Assembly (NCBI GenBank): GCA_017517815.1
Contig: JAFWYA010000050.1
Span: forward strand, 1-44,793
Reading direction: 5' to 3'
Origin: Clostridia bacterium
GTDB lineage: Bacteria; Bacillota_A; Clostridia; Christensenellales; Aristaeellaceae
DNA length: 44,793 bases
Part shown: piece after piece, positions 44,193 through 44,793 of the stretch
Layout: each line of letters starts with the position of its first letter
Position numbering within the stretch: the stretch's first letter is position 1
Notes under the pieces: model-generated
What the model was told of the DNA's origin: nothing
Database searches by the model: none
Seen by the model: the letters and a program-made list of their open reading frames with translations, nothing else
Program-made: the position numbers and the translations under genes

Positions 44193-44222
44193 GGTATCAA
44201 TTTGGTATCACTTACGGTATCA
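44193..44222 (-). repeat. Three phased TGATACC direct repeats
   Basis: On the minus strand TGATACC occurs three times, spaced 11 and 12 nt (plus-strand GGTATCA at 44193, 44204 and 44216), about 90-120 nt before the MBL start. One helical turn apart, so all lie on the same face of the DNA. Confidence 0.65.
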
Positions 44223-44294
44223 ATAACACATTGCTTGCGAAAAGCACCCGAAAACACTGGAGTTTCCGGATACTTGTAAGCCAGTAGGTTGTTA

Positions 44295-44342
44295 TGGGGC
44301 AAACCCGTCTATCGTGTTTGGGGCAAAAATCTCTATCGTCTG
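44295..44342 (+). repeat. Two 24-bp direct repeats
   Basis: TGGGGCAAA-4 nt-tCTATCGT repeats with a 24-bp period at 44295-44318 and 44319-44342. Multiple terminal repeats of this kind are known at ends of IS21-type elements; that link is only suggested. Confidence 0.55.
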
Positions 44343-44406
44343 CTGGTCTGGTTAAGCGCATGAAGGGCAGCTTTCCAGTTCGGACAAATGCCTGTTTGTC
44401 CGAATG

Positions 44407-44444
44407 AAAAAACGCCGCAAAATAGCTATTTTTCGGCGTTTTTC
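44407..44444. terminator. Bidirectional terminator-like palindrome
   Basis: AAAAAACGCCG and CGGCGTTTTT arms around an AT-rich AAATAGCTATTT centre; U-runs on both strands. No gene ends nearby, so it may be left from a lost gene. Confidence 0.65.
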
Positions 44445-44460
44445 TCCATGGGCATGAAAA

Positions 44461-44540
44461 AAGACCTCGGCGGAATTGCTTCCGTCAAGGTCAAATTTTC
44501 TATGCGGTTAAGGATGGCCCAACTTGCCTAAAACAGGATG
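44461..44540 (+). repeat. 80-bp direct repeat, copy 2
   Basis: Second copy of 43262-43341, same orientation, 1199 bp away. Hairpin followed on the plus strand by AAATTTTCT. Confidence 0.8.
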
Positions 44541-44680
44541 AGTGGGCTTGCCTCGCGACATAGAGAAAATAACCTCAAGGATAGTATAACTGATTCTTGT
44601 GCTGGATGCAAGTGCAATCCGCCTTCTCAAAATGCTGTTGTAGAGCTACAATACATCTTGGACATTAAACAAAAAGAGAA

Positions 44681-44746
44681 GAGACTTGAAAGCCAATCTG
44701 TTATAGTTGAGTTGCGGACAACATAACGAAAGGAGCTTCAAGTCTC
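44681..44746 (+). promoter_or_regulatory. Transposase leader with inverted repeat around the ribosome site
   Basis: GAGACTTGAAAGC (44681-44693) and GCTTCAAGTCTC (44735-44746) are complementary with one bulge. The second arm ends at the ATG and touches AAGGAG (44730-44735). Between them is a smaller GTTG/CAAC hairpin (44711-44722) with GTTAT/ATAAC outside. Confidence 0.5.
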
Positions 44747-44793
44747 ATGAACAGTATAACACACGACATGAAGTATCGCTACTCTCTGATGAA
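44747..44793 (+). CDS. Transposase N-terminus (partial, runs off right edge)
   Basis: Only 15 codons are seen: MNSITHDMKYRYSLM. This opening resembles helix-turn-helix transposases of the IS3/IS481 kind found in Clostridia, recalled from general knowledge and not searched. AAGGAG lies 11 nt before the ATG. The family needs the missing sequence. Confidence 0.45.
   Translation, partial: MNSITHDMKYRYSLM

Larger units (their letters stand above)
44103..44746. other. Gene-free, repeat-rich region
   Basis: 644 bp without a convincing gene: TGATACC repeats (44193-44222), 24-bp repeats (44295-44342), a hairpin TTCGGACAAA/TTTGTCCGAA (44379-44404), a terminator-like palindrome (44407-44444), copy 2 of the 80-bp repeat, and the transposase leader. 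It looks like old mobile-element debris. Confidence 0.6.

Noticed and set aside
44538..44726. Possible 62-codon gene ahead of the transposase
   Set aside because: No ribosome site, overlaps the 80-bp repeat and the inverted repeat of the transposase leader.
1..44793. CRISPR array, rRNA or complete tRNA
   Set aside because: No regularly spaced repeat-spacer pattern, rRNA block or complete cloverleaf was seen on either strand.

Overview
The window looks like a chromosome segment of a gut-type, anaerobic Bacillota (Clostridia-like) bacterium. The evidence is GC-rich genes (roughly mid-50s % by eye) with strong GGAGG-type Shine-Dalgarno sites, AT-rich consensus sigma-A promoters with 17-nt spacers, GTG and TTG starts, a sortase-pilin-style surface protein, Opp and carbohydrate ABC transporters, an aspartase, and an AdoCbl-class riboswitch. 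I cannot assign a genus from the sequence alone.

Layout. 1-5190 (-): a giant secreted adhesin with a VWA domain, then SpaA/Cna-B-like modules, then repeated pilin isopeptide domains; its C-terminus lies beyond the left edge. 5409-8966 (-): malQ-glgB, alpha-glucan/glycogen remodelling. 9182-11487 (-): ftsH plus a small membrane protein. 11644-13281 (+): a fusion of a ROK sugar kinase and a GmhA-type SIS isomerase. 13322-19889 (-): an oligopeptide importer in the order oppA-oppB-oppC-oppDF, with both ATPases fused. 20156-20548 (+): a small membrane protein. 20599-23073: a LysR regulator divergent from aspartate ammonia-lyase. 23123-26236 (-): a cobalamin riboswitch and a BtuFCD-type corrinoid importer. 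26280-31731 (-): an autoregulated GntR/LacI-type regulator, a GH38 alpha-mannosidase and a ferredoxin-type aldo/keto reductase. 31818-39014 (-): a seven-gene operon with a GntR/FCD regulator, a sugar-type binding protein, two permeases, an aldo/keto reductase, an M20 dipeptidase-like protein and a UroD-superfamily protein carrying a methyltransferase-like zinc motif. 39249-41294 (+): a class II aldolase and an MtnA-type isomerase, a pairing typical of 5-deoxyribose / methylthioribose salvage to DHAP. 41303-44793: accessory-looking DNA with a hairpin array, an orphan beta-propeller-like protein, an MBL-fold hydrolase between 80-bp direct repeats, further repeat arrays, and the first codons of a transposase at the right edge.

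How the parts connect. Most of the window handles uptake and breakdown of small organic nutrients: alpha-glucans, peptides, aspartate, corrinoids, mannosides and an unidentified carbohydrate. Each catabolic block has its own regulator and a recognisable promoter. Two promoters carry palindromes where the regulator could bind. The corrinoid importer and the UroD/MtaA-like protein raise, but do not prove, the idea that corrinoid-dependent methyl transfer belongs to one of the catabolic routes.

The most unusual items are the kinase-isomerase fusion that has lost the ROK zinc cysteines, the zinc-motif UroD protein inside a sugar/peptide operon, the possible long-range pairing between the riboswitch 5' end and the btuF ribosome site, and the repeat-rich right end.
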